Below are positions 19,801 to 27,361 of a stretch of 39,844 bases of DNA, in pieces. Source of the stretch: Candidatus Altimarinota bacterium. Lineage in GTDB: Bacteria > Patescibacteriota > Gracilibacteria > UBA4473. Position numbers and translations under genes: made by a program. Positions within the stretch are counted from its first letter, which is position 1. The number at the start of each line of letters is the position of its first letter. The stretch covers positions 1 to 39,844 of the forward strand of contig JAIPGI010000011.1 of NCBI GenBank assembly GCA_021736215.1. The letters run 5' to 3'. The notes beneath the pieces were generated by a model. The model was given only the letters and a program-made list of their open reading frames with translations, had not been told where the DNA came from and ran no database searches.

Positions 19801-21971
19801 TGAGTGAGTATATCTTGTTTTAGCTTTTCATCACTTACGGGAATTTTTTCCCGTATTTGTTCTCGAAAATAACGCAAAGCTCCATCCAAAACAGTCGTCA
19901 CCACTTGCTCATCTCCAAATTCTTTTCGAATGTTAAACCCTTGTTCAATGAGTTTATTCTCAAGATTTTTATAATTGAAAACTTTATTGAGATGATCTAT
20001 CCATTCCTGATATTGCAAATCTCCAGTCGAAGAAATATTTATATCCTGTAACACGGCTTCAAATGCCTTATGAAATTTAGTAAAAAATACTTTTTCTCCT
20101 CTGATCAAGTCTGCCGTATCCGCTTCTTGTGAACGGCTGGAAAGAACCTCTATGTCTGCCGCATGGAGAGAATGATTTTTTATTCGATCTGAAAGTCCTG
20201 TGTAATATTTTTTTTGTACGTTCTCTGCGATTTCCTTGGGACGAACGAGAAATTCATTCATCTCCAAATACACTTCATTTTCGCGAATACGCGCAAATTT
20301 CTGATTTTCAAGTTCATCAACTCGCTTTTGTAATTCTGTAATTTTAGCTTGATCTTCTTCCCGAAATTTAAATTTTCTCAGAACGTCGACTTTCGCCTGA
20401 GCGATTCTTTTTTCCAAATCAACAAGTTCTCGTAGTTTTTTTTCTGAGTCGGAAAGTCTTTGTCTTATGGTTGTGATTTGACTTCGTAAGTTTTTTATTT
20501 CTGTTTCTTTTGTTTTATCTTTTTCTAGTTCTTCCAAATTAGTGACTTCCTTTTCTAGTGTTGATTCAAATATTTTTATTTTACTTACTTCTTCTTCTTT
20601 CATTCTTTTAATCACACTGTCGGAAATATCTCCTCCGAGTCGTTCTTTGGCTTCGTCCTTTATTTTTCTATACTTAGAAGAAAGATCTCCTGACTTATCT
20701 TCTTTGAGCACTTCCTCAAACGCACTTTCTTCAAGACTTGATTTATTATCTTTTATTTTTTTAATTTCTTCCTCTAAATCTTGAATAGAATCGCTCTCTG
20801 ACTTCAATGCTTCTGCCCATTTAACACTATTAAATTCCAAACCAAGTGCTTCTCTGATAGAGAATTGGTCCTCTTCTTTTTCCGAAAGAATTTGTTTCAA
20901 CGCATCTAAATGTGATTCAAGAAGCACAGGATGTTTTTTTGCGAAAATCAAAAATTCAGCAATTTTCCCGCGAGATCGAAATGCCTCAAGTGTTTTTATA
21001 AGTCGCATATCTTCTACTTCTGGATCCTCTTTTTCTTCCTCTCCATTGAGAAATTCATCTATCAATTCCCAAGCCAACGTATAATTAGGGTTATATTCAG
21101 TGGCATCTTCTTCTTGAAAGATATTTTTTGTTGCCGCCTCAACAATTGATTTCCAAATTCGAGAATGCTTTTCATCCCCCCACTGATTCTCCTTAGGAAA
21201 CAAGCTATGAATTTCCAAAAGGAGTAATTTTTCTGTACTCGTGAGTGCCGCATGGTTTTCGTCTCCTCGGATAACTCCTTCTATTTCTTTTCTATAATCC
21301 TTGCTCTTGACATTTTTTTCTTTGTTGTAATGAAATTTAAATCGTTCCAAAAGAGGAACTCCCAAATCCATTAATACTTTTTTTGCTTTTTCGAATACCT
21401 CGTCCATGCTTCCATCCGTCTGCAATGCCTCAATGTGGAGGTAACGATAGAGTGAAGCAATTTTTGAAATTTGTCCGGGGGTCATGGACTTTGCCTCTTT
21501 GTCATGCAATAACTCTCGCAACTTATCCCGTTGTTGAGAAAGAAGTAATTTTAGGTTCTCACTCATCTGTGGACTGATAAGCGCCATTAATGCTTTGGAT
21601 TGCTGAATACGGAAGAGCACTCGTGGAGGAACCTTTTCAAGTGAATCCGCTCCCAAACTAAAAAAGTATCCTACCAACGTACGAAACTTCGCCTTTTGGG
21701 TTTCGTTTAATTTTCCATCTTTGACCGCTTTTTCGAGTTCAGCCACGTGACGCAGGGAAAACTGCAGAGGATTCTCCAATATATCCAAAACATTTTTCTC
21801 TTTTTCTTTTTCGGTCGTCAGGGCTTTCTTGGGCTTCTTCGTCTCGGGCTTGGATCCATCACTGGAAGCGGTCCCCGCCCCTTCTGTAGGACCTGCGGGC
21901 GTATTTTGCCAGATCACCCCTTGATACCAAGAGTTCTCAAAGCTTCTAAAGCTATTCAAAATCCATTTCAT
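16821..21971 (-). CDS. Giant coiled-coil protein (~1716 aa), unknown function
   Basis: No signal peptide or clear membrane span; rich in Glu, Lys and Gln, so probably cytoplasmic or membrane-associated. After a Pro/Thr/Lys-rich linker (residues ~25-60) the chain is mainly helical, with a long heptad-type coiled coil at about residues 390-570. The C-terminal third is more globular and Trp/Tyr/Asn-rich. I chose ATG 21971 over ATG 21983 because the latter overlaps an extended -10 (TGCTATAAT), and because from 21971 the N-terminus (MKWILNSF..F..S...G) aligns with that of the 736-aa protein in the same cluster. It sits between the VirB6-like gene and the secreted giant with no terminator before the giant, so a joint role is likely. 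Function unknown. Confidence 0.85.
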   Translation of the reverse strand: MKWILNSFRSFENSWYQGVIWQNTPAGPTEGAGTASSDGSKPETKKPKKALTTEKEKEKNVLDILENPLQFSLRHVAELEKAVKDGKLNETQKAKFRTLVGYFFSLGADSLEKVPPRVLFRIQQSKALMALISPQMSENLKLLLSQQRDKLRELLHDKEAKSMTPGQISKIASLYRYLHIEALQTDGSMDEVFEKAKKVLMDLGVPLLERFKFHYNKEKNVKSKDYRKEIEGVIRGDENHAALTSTEKLLLLEIHSLFPKENQWGDEKHSRIWKSIVEAATKNIFQEEDATEYNPNYTLAWELIDEFLNGEEEKEDPEVEDMRLIKTLEAFRSRGKIAEFLIFAKKHPVLLESHLDALKQILSEKEEDQFSIREALGLEFNSVKWAEALKSESDSIQDLEEEIKKIKDNKSSLEESAFEEVLKEDKSGDLSSKYRKIKDEAKERLGGDISDSVIKRMKEEEVSKIKIFESTLEKEVTNLEELEKDKTKETEIKNLRSQITTIRQRLSDSEKKLRELVDLEKRIAQAKVDVLRKFKFREEDQAKITELQKRVDELENQKFARIRENEVYLEMNEFLVRPKEIAENVQKKYYTGLSDRIKNHSLHAADIEVLSSRSQEADTADLIRGEKVFFTKFHKAFEAVLQDINISSTGDLQYQEWIDHLNKVFNYKNLENKLIEQGFNIRKEFGDEQVVTTVLDGALRYFREQIREKIPVSDEKLKQDILTHWERLHSHIDSVQEVQNQYSGREFYNQVMISADKKIEDQKKEYDAVVDGLGLDDEKESDVREKKSLQEVFEYSKISFENGRAIDIDGKEIFIPGKKKLAQAVLMTRDIREAINNHIYKFTGTFPEISQGIELLKSDDPKYLSKRKDLAMQWENEIIPSWQIAKKEIPLRLEQMKEECRSVFGTSPQVDAFLEGFFKACEGMMTRLNDIFDQVETFDDILKNPGYLQALVKDLNLLKRFSDFRDGFWAEMANRITEKFEAPSKGLQVLKENEYYEKPDEFEERFKAVQDKFRAHFSSYSQHMNRIKRIIDMDIDKLEDERFFQKYKLSKAQAENVMRDHSAQNEQFEGIWREFNDPQFIQDWMNGYKGDDPEKKLEKLEQLGKWEIVTATAEKAEGQSKSLSKWLDDYRADAGAKKKVWSTQSFSLYDIYATIKQGIQANETNWKRKSDKAVSAMGMKFFGTDNYFGKEFKRMGEESEGQRVKEFETQYGDYDGWVLEDVLERTSNPDEMRAIFNLMKEKGFLQWDSPSVWRALMRVQNIVTFNIPEDQYLSLFEIKEKVKAACAPLWNADVYRKWDISLGDDLKKVKDGHAREFALYENDDKPRIAILSGMLQRWEKGDATDVDPAKYEAFLFEAFRLGKMNGQPDARWYYFVMGLTVKNPSTGKPILSREIMTRIGDDFLARFPHSEFLVDKGAPKKNGRIVPAGLGQVRPWNFTDYEAWKDMLGSGNGTYDFKNNTSIRSNTETFFYEVINECPDTVQRVQRMGRFFDQPDHDDGVNYQAAWTQDQVNEALTLDSVQKKKESPDFWRSWLSGFDMYMKHKKHLIEVGDQTWGNNPDWLKAKRKHLLDVGYNLKVSLTATQTLQGNFAGLKRNNTAIFTKHDWDTESGYAIKAEPNKQKINSFMKNLFDQKGEDKAYYELLDLSLADKYGANWTDREASQEYKNQYGEKVQNLLAREQGTQKYFTNTTALEEALNRYCSEHGGVSAGYSLAA

Positions 21972-21981
21972 GTGTCTAAGC

Positions 21982-21990
21982 ATTATAGCA
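21982..21990 (-). promoter_or_regulatory. Extended -10 promoter before the 1716-aa gene
   Basis: TGCTATAAT on the minus strand, 10 bases before the ATG at 21971. No good -35 is seen, which an extended -10 can tolerate. Transcription from here would give a leader of only a few bases. Confidence 0.55.
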
Positions 21991-22055
21991 TAAACAAGCC
22001 CTTTCTCCTAGATTGATGGGGTAGTTTTGGCTTTACCCAAATTGTGAAATATTTT

Positions 22056-22064
22056 ATTATAACA
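22056..22064 (-). promoter_or_regulatory. Possible second extended -10 upstream of the 1716-aa gene
   Basis: TGTTATAAT on the minus strand in the 180-bp gap between the VirB6-like and 1716-aa genes. It would give a leader of roughly 75-80 bases holding a GGAGAAAGG purine tract. The -35 match is weak. Confidence 0.3.
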
Positions 22065-22151
22065 AACACTGTTTTTTCAGGAAAGTCCTATGAAAAAGGA
22101 AAACGTTGTCAAATACCATTTTTAAACTAGGTGAATAGTATTTTTTAACTC

Positions 22152-24449
22152 TTACTCCATACTTATTTTTCCAGTCGTATTATCATACTTCACTTCATCA
22201 CCAGAAAATCCAAGTGATTTTATCAAGTCGTTTCGATTTGCTTCATTTCGAAGATGTGCTGCAAATTGACTGTTTGATAAATTTTTATTAATTTCCTGAA
22301 CAAGAGCTCCTTTTTGCTTCTTTCTATCATTGAGATCCTTAGCAGATACTTTTGAAAAAGAAAATGTTTGTTTTTCTCCTTTTCCTTCTTCCGTTGGAGT
22401 TAGAGAAACATTGATTGTTGGTGATTTATCATCCTTCCCTCCTAATTCAAACTTGGTGGAAAGATTCTCGGCAGAACTACTTCCTTGTTTTTTCATTTGT
22501 TTTAGAGCTAATACAACTCGTTTTATATTATTTTCATCGTCTGCCACAGCCCCAGCATCTGTAAGAATGTTTGTAGCAAGTTTTTCATAATCGCTCTCTT
22601 TAATTTTTTCTAACTCAGAAATCTCAATGCCTGAATTATTTAAAATAGTTTCAACATTATCAACGGTTGCACCACGCGCACCATTTAGGATGTCTTGGTT
22701 CGTCTTAAGGACATTCGCATCATATGTTCCACTAGAACCGTATCCCAGGATTGTTTTCTGATCCTTTTCCTCTGAGACATTAACTGATTTCTTGGTGTCA
22801 TTTTTTGTTTCAGTCCCCTTATCAGTCAAGTTTTTAACATCAAACTCTCCTCCTGAGGCAGCCAATGGCTTAAATAATTCTTTTGCAATTTCTTGTCTTT
22901 CTGTCTCACTCTTCGCATTTTTCAATCGGTCAATAATCGCAATTTGCTCGGCTGTTGAGAATATTCCTTTCATTTTTTTGATACTATCCTCGGTTAAAGT
23001 AGCCGTGAACCCTGCTTTTTGCATCTCTTTGAATATTCCTTTTTGTGTTGTTATATTACCGACAGCTGCGTTAATCGCTTCAGGGATGCGCCCAAGTGAT
23101 GCCAAAGAAACGTCTTGTCCATTTGGCAACTTGAATATCTGTCGGTCGACCGTCGCCGCACGAGCGGCGAAAGTTCCAAATTGTTCGGTTCCTGTCTTAA
23201 TGACATCAGTAATTCCTTTAGCGACCGATTTATCAATAGCCCAAAACGCTACCTTCCAAAAAACAACAATCGTTGCAATCTTCCAGAGAAGCCCCGCTCC
23301 TCCTTGGGCAAGGGAACTCAACGATAGACCTGGTTTGAATATTACAATATCTGGGTCGGAAACATCAAGAAATGCTGATCCCTGCATAGCAACCATCATT
23401 ACAAAACAAACTGCAAATGCTGCGGCAATTTTGAGCGGCATGATGAGTTGTGCAACGACAATTTCTTTTACTTCCGAACCTTCTCCATCGGCAAATCCCA
23501 TTACCCATCCAGCAATAATAATCGGAGAAAATACCATTGCAATCCAGAGTACAACTATACGCGCTAACATGGCTACAAAAACGGCCAAGAGGGCCGACAT
23601 ATAAGCAATAACCAAAATAGCAGAGAAAATAACGTGTTCAGAAACATTAGTCCAACTCTTCGTTCCAACTGATAGTTTGACCATCTGTTCGAGACCTTGG
23701 AATTGAACAGCAAAAGCCATGATAATGTTATTGGACGTAGAATCATTTGGAATTTTTGTTGGATCCATACTTCCTAAACACTCACTACTCCCTTCACCTC
23801 CTGGACACAGCGTTTTATTTATCCAATAAGAAAAGGGCTTACAATCGGCCGCATTTCCAGAACACTGCTCCCCATTTGAATTTATTTTATTATCGTCTCC
23901 ATCCAACAGATCCTTAAGGGTTGAAATCTTTTTTGCTTCTGAAGCCGTATCGGTAATTGACAAAATAGACACCATTCCGACATTCACTGCATCGATAATG
24001 ACGCGAAATCCAAGAAGTGAAAAATTTATCGCTACCAGTGCGATGATAACTTTTGGAAGTTTTTCTTTGATAGTCCAGTTTCCGTCTCCACCAAAAGAAA
24101 ACAAATTCGTAAATGCTAAAAAAAGCAATACCACAACAAACCCGATATTAGTAAAATTTCGGATAATGACCCACATAGGTCTAATTGCTGACATAGGTTC
24201 TGGTCCTGTAATATAATCTGTTCCCATAACCTTCCCTCCAACTTCCAAAAGTTTGAGTGTCAAAAACACCAAAACATTCACGAGTACTGATATAAATCGT
24301 CCGAAACTTTTAAGCACATCATCTTCTGTTCCTGTCCCCGTCCCTTCAGCAAAGGCAAATCCGTGACCGACTACTTGGACGACAACAAAAGCTATAAGGC
24401 ATGGAAGCCACACCGAAGGAGAAAGAATCCGTTTCAAAAATAATTTCAT
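22152..24449 (-). CDS. VirB6/TrbL-like polytopic membrane protein (765 aa)
   Basis: An N-terminal signal-like helix ending in AFA is followed by several hydrophobic segments (about residues 50-75, 90-115, 125-155, 260-310, 330-355 and 385-405), then a long hydrophilic C-terminal half (about residues 415-765) rich in Lys, Glu, Ser and Asn. The membrane part resembles VirB6/TrbL proteins, the inner-membrane channel subunits of type IV secretion and conjugation systems. Between helices a loop at about residues 190-225 carries four cysteines, probably outside the membrane and disulfide-bonded. A -35/-10 promoter lies 11 bases before the ATG and no Shine-Dalgarno is seen. No VirB4 or coupling ATPase is present in the window, so a complete type IV system is not shown. 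The large soluble tail is unusual and may bind the neighbouring coiled-coil proteins. Confidence 0.75.
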   Translation of the reverse strand: MKLFLKRILSPSVWLPCLIAFVVVQVVGHGFAFAEGTGTGTEDDVLKSFGRFISVLVNVLVFLTLKLLEVGGKVMGTDYITGPEPMSAIRPMWVIIRNFTNIGFVVVLLFLAFTNLFSFGGDGNWTIKEKLPKVIIALVAINFSLLGFRVIIDAVNVGMVSILSITDTASEAKKISTLKDLLDGDDNKINSNGEQCSGNAADCKPFSYWINKTLCPGGEGSSECLGSMDPTKIPNDSTSNNIIMAFAVQFQGLEQMVKLSVGTKSWTNVSEHVIFSAILVIAYMSALLAVFVAMLARIVVLWIAMVFSPIIIAGWVMGFADGEGSEVKEIVVAQLIMPLKIAAAFAVCFVMMVAMQGSAFLDVSDPDIVIFKPGLSLSSLAQGGAGLLWKIATIVVFWKVAFWAIDKSVAKGITDVIKTGTEQFGTFAARAATVDRQIFKLPNGQDVSLASLGRIPEAINAAVGNITTQKGIFKEMQKAGFTATLTEDSIKKMKGIFSTAEQIAIIDRLKNAKSETERQEIAKELFKPLAASGGEFDVKNLTDKGTETKNDTKKSVNVSEEKDQKTILGYGSSGTYDANVLKTNQDILNGARGATVDNVETILNNSGIEISELEKIKESDYEKLATNILTDAGAVADDENNIKRVVLALKQMKKQGSSSAENLSTKFELGGKDDKSPTINVSLTPTEEGKGEKQTFSFSKVSAKDLNDRKKQKGALVQEINKNLSNSQFAAHLRNEANRNDLIKSLGFSGDEVKYDNTTGKISME

Positions 24450-24460
24450 AAAATCTTGTT

Positions 24461-24489
24461 ATTATACATCAAATAAGCGTTGAAATCAA
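24461..24489 (-). promoter_or_regulatory. Promoter of the VirB6/TrbL-like gene
   Basis: TTGATT (24484-24489), 17-bp spacer, TATAAT (24461-24466), then 11 bases to the ATG at 24449. The predicted leader is about 4-5 bases. Confidence 0.65.
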
Positions 24490-24516
24490 TACGAAATCCT
24501 GAATTTTTGATCTTTG

Positions 24517-26727
24517 TTATGAGAAACTTTTTTCAACTTTTTTCACAGTACGCCAGTCCCAGCCAACTGCATCTTTTTCGTTAATTCCAGAAAATTGCAA
24601 CTCCCCTCCCTGCATTCTGAATTTTACATCAAAGCTTTTATCATTGTACTTCACTGTGGCTTCCAGTCCCGCATCTTTTTTTGATTTATTTTTGTAAAGG
24701 ATATCCTCGAAAGCATATTCTTCTTTTCCTTTCTGGTCTTTTGTATTTTCTATTTTAAATTTGTAACTGAGACCTTTTTTCTTTTGACCTTTGTTGTCTA
24801 AAACCATCTTTCTAAATTCATTGTAAGAATCAATGACCATAAAATGTTGGTCGTATAAAACTCCTTCAGCTTCTCCATCAAATTTTCTAAAAACATCTCG
24901 AGCATCCTTAATGGTTTTTTTCTTTGAATCCAAAATATCATTAAATGCCCTATCTTTCTTGAGTCTCTCCATAAAATCTTTTTGCTTTTGGCTTGGATTC
25001 TTATCATTTATCCATTTATTCAAAAAATCTCCGGATTCCTTCTCTGTGATTACGTTTTGATCCTGGAGAGCATTCATTGTTCCTCTGAAATCTCCCTTTT
25101 CTATCATAGCCTTGACTTTTTTTGGGTTAAATTCATCCGTTGATTTGATTTCATTTTCACCTCTTTTTAATTTCTCTTTTGCTTTCCCGTACAATTCAGG
25201 AATTTTTTCTTTAAAGATCCAAGATCCTCCAACTGCCAACATGGAGAGTCCATAGATAATCATTCCTCCCCAGAGAGCGAGTTGTACCCCATTTCCATTT
25301 GTACCATTGAACATAAATCTATCTATTCCTGTTTTTTGTTCTTTTACCATTTCTGGAGTGAGAGTATCTCCAAACATATTATCCATAGTGAAAGATTCCA
25401 ATTTTCCTTCGTCTTTTTTCTGCCCATATTCTTCTACTTTTTTCCAAAATGCATTTCTTACCCTTTCATCAGGATGTTCATTAAAGTACCGATACATATC
25501 ACTGTTATAAATAGACAAGAAGTTTCGTCGCATTTTGGCAACCCATCCTGTTGGTTGCATTTGATCGAGCTGTTCTCGATTGAGATTCATTTCTGCCAAA
25601 TTCAAATGATCCATGCTCTGAACAAAGAGTTTTGCGGCATTATCTATACTTTTATCTTTGTCATCAGCCGTAAACGGAATCTTGACACCATCGTTATTTT
25701 TTTCTTCGAGTGCTGCTTTTTTATCATAAAATTGTTTGAATTTCTCCGGCATGAATTTCCGAAATTCTGGCTGTTCTTCTATTTTTTTATAAAATTCAGG
25801 ACTATGCACCCGTTCATTTAACTCTTGTGAAGAAATTTTAGCATTTCCTCCTCCCCAATCTTCGGGGAAAATATAACTCAATCCTTTTATGATATTTCCT
25901 TTAGAAAACTCATCTACAATTTCTCCCGTAGCAAGTCCCGTGGCTGTATTAAAAATGGTATCAACAGGATTTTTTACAATAGTTTTCCATCCGATATTCT
26001 CCAATGTCCATTCCGCTCCTCTGAGCACTCCTGAAGCAATATGATCATTTAGAAAAATGGCTCCACCAATACCTGCTAGCCACGCTTTGGTTTTGAGAGA
26101 GGCATCTGTAAAAAAGTTTGGAGCAAACCAGAATGTCACAGCTGCCCCAAGCGTTCTTTTGATATCGATGTCTAAAGCCGCTCCACCTAAATCAGAAGCT
26201 ACGTCTCCTGCCTTTTCAAAAAAACCTTTATTATTTTCTTTTATTTGATCTGCTGTTTGCTGTGTTTTTTCCACTTCTTTTTTTATATCAGGATCTTCTG
26301 CCAGTTCGTTTTGTATTTTTTTTACCTCTTCTTGAAATTCTTTTTCTTTTCCGCTTTTTTTCAGATTTTCAAGTGTTTGTAATTTCGACTTAAGAATTTC
26401 TTTATACTTCCCCTCAATCGTTTTATTTAAGTTTTTAATTTGAGGATCAATCTCTGTACGTATTTCTTTCACTTTTTTATCGATTTCTTGTTTTTTTTCT
26501 CGGTCTTTATCCGCCTGCAATCGCAGTTCTTTGATTTTACGCATCGTCTCAACACTCGTCTCTTTTTTTTGTTCAGTGACCACTTCTTTTTTGAGTTCTG
26601 TTTTTTCCTTGTCCGTTTGAACAAAAGATTCGGTAACCCGATCTTTTTTCTCAATGTTTTCAAACACAAATCGCCCCTCTGATAGAGATCTTTTGAAATT
26701 TGAAATCTGAGAAAATAAGAATTTCAT
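24517..26727 (-). CDS. Coiled-coil membrane protein (736 aa), unknown function
   Basis: Residues ~30-170 are a Lys/Glu-rich coiled coil. A moderately hydrophobic region follows at ~190-235 and a clear membrane helix at ~485-510 (ALWGGMIIYGLSMLAVGG). The C-terminal ~200 residues are charged and mixed alpha/beta. Its start lies one base after the stop of the 173-aa gene, so the two are almost certainly translationally coupled. The first 24 residues share spacing with the N-terminus of the 1716-aa protein (F, S, G and a final N in register), suggesting a common targeting or docking element. No enzymatic motif is visible. Its place just before the VirB6-like gene suggests a scaffold in the same membrane assembly; that is inference. 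Confidence 0.8.
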   Translation of the reverse strand: MKFLFSQISNFKRSLSEGRFVFENIEKKDRVTESFVQTDKEKTELKKEVVTEQKKETSVETMRKIKELRLQADKDREKKQEIDKKVKEIRTEIDPQIKNLNKTIEGKYKEILKSKLQTLENLKKSGKEKEFQEEVKKIQNELAEDPDIKKEVEKTQQTADQIKENNKGFFEKAGDVASDLGGAALDIDIKRTLGAAVTFWFAPNFFTDASLKTKAWLAGIGGAIFLNDHIASGVLRGAEWTLENIGWKTIVKNPVDTIFNTATGLATGEIVDEFSKGNIIKGLSYIFPEDWGGGNAKISSQELNERVHSPEFYKKIEEQPEFRKFMPEKFKQFYDKKAALEEKNNDGVKIPFTADDKDKSIDNAAKLFVQSMDHLNLAEMNLNREQLDQMQPTGWVAKMRRNFLSIYNSDMYRYFNEHPDERVRNAFWKKVEEYGQKKDEGKLESFTMDNMFGDTLTPEMVKEQKTGIDRFMFNGTNGNGVQLALWGGMIIYGLSMLAVGGSWIFKEKIPELYGKAKEKLKRGENEIKSTDEFNPKKVKAMIEKGDFRGTMNALQDQNVITEKESGDFLNKWINDKNPSQKQKDFMERLKKDRAFNDILDSKKKTIKDARDVFRKFDGEAEGVLYDQHFMVIDSYNEFRKMVLDNKGQKKKGLSYKFKIENTKDQKGKEEYAFEDILYKNKSKKDAGLEATVKYNDKSFDVKFRMQGGELQFSGINEKDAVGWDWRTVKKVEKSFS

Positions 26728-26728
26728 T

Positions 26729-27250
26729 TTATAACTTTAGTGCCCGAATCCAAAGATCAAGCAATCCTTCTTTTTTGTCTTCCAATTCAAGCAAATCTAC
26801 CCGAGCGAAGTTTTTTCTGAAAAAATCTGGTGTCTGATTTCCCATTTGAAGAATTATTTTTTGATCTCGACGTTTATTTTCAAATTGCAAATTCAACAAA
26901 GAAGCGGTCTCATCATACACAAACCAATATCCAGATAATTTTTCCAAAGAAATAAGTTTGTTATCAATAAATACCGCTCGCTCAGTTACACGAACTTCGT
27001 GGTCTTCATTTCCTTGTTTATGAACATAAAAGTACATTGCCAAAGCGAGTAAAAAAGTCGCTGAAGCGAGCTTGTCTCCCCAACCTCCGCCTTGGAAAAG
27101 CATTAACACTGCACTTCCAAAAAAAACAATGCAAAAAATAGTGAGCCACAACCACCCACGTTTATGTGGATGATAGTTACAAGCCGTCCAAGAAAATATT
27201 TCTTTTCCAGGATTAAAAGCTTCATTAATAGTATTTTTTTGATTTTCCAT
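26729..27250 (-). CDS. Two-helix membrane protein (173 aa)
   Basis: A hydrophilic N-terminus (~35 residues) leads to two adjacent membrane helices (WLWLTIFCIVFFGSAVLMLF and LASATFLLALAMYFYV) and a ~100-residue C-terminal domain probably on the cytoplasmic side. The open frame extends upstream to 27355, but that extension translates a palindromic repeat and crosses the promoter, so I reject it. ATG 27250 is preceded by GAGGAG (27261-27266), one of the few Shine-Dalgarno-like sites in the window. The layout recalls small PrgI-type proteins found beside TrbL-like genes, but I see no decisive motif. It is the first gene of the cluster and is coupled to the 736-aa gene. Confidence 0.75.
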   Translation of the reverse strand: MENQKNTINEAFNPGKEIFSWTACNYHPHKRGWLWLTIFCIVFFGSAVLMLFQGGGWGDKLASATFLLALAMYFYVHKQGNEDHEVRVTERAVFIDNKLISLEKLSGYWFVYDETASLLNLQFENKRRDQKIILQMGNQTPDFFRKNFARVDLLELEDKKEGLLDLWIRALKL

Positions 27251-27266
27251 GAAAATTTTTCTCCTC

Positions 27267-27295
27267 ATTATAGCACAAAAGAAGCTTTTTCTCAA
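27267..27295 (-). promoter_or_regulatory. Strong promoter of the 173-aa/736-aa operon
   Basis: TTGAGA (27290-27295), 17-bp spacer ending in TGC, TATAAT (27267-27272): an extended -10 with a good -35. The start codon is 16 bases further on, with GAGGAG between them. Confidence 0.75.
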
Positions 27296-27314
27296 GCAAA
27301 AAAAACACTCTTTT

Positions 27315-27351
27315 GTCATTGCGATCCCGCGTACGCGGGAGTGGCAATCTC
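27315..27351. repeat. REP-like palindromic intergenic element
   Basis: The outer arms ATTGC (27318-27322) and GCAAT (27344-27348) enclose a perfect 16-bp palindrome, TCCCGCGTACGCGGGA (27325-27340). The GTCATTGCGA...GTGGCAATCTC framework is a common form of dispersed bacterial palindromic repeat. It is far more GC-rich than its surroundings. It lies between the nucleotidyltransferase stop and the promoter of the 173-aa gene. Confidence 0.8.
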
Positions 27352-27361
27352 TCACCCAAAA

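Noticed and set aside
21981-21991. Two-codon mini-frame (ATG CTA TAA) overlapping the 21983 ATG, as a possible leader peptide
   Set aside because: The bases form an extended -10 element, which explains them better.
22792-23604. Long open frame (270 codons) antisense to the VirB6-like gene
   Set aside because: It mirrors codon periodicity of the gene on the other strand, has low-complexity Ser/Asn/Ile composition and no promoter or family match.
22152-24449. A complete type IV secretion system
   Set aside because: Only a VirB6/TrbL-like subunit is present; no VirB4, coupling protein, relaxase or VirB8-10 homologue was seen in the window.
27251-27355. N-terminal extension of the 173-aa protein
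   Set aside because: It translates the palindromic repeat and the promoter; the Shine-Dalgarno site points to ATG 27250.
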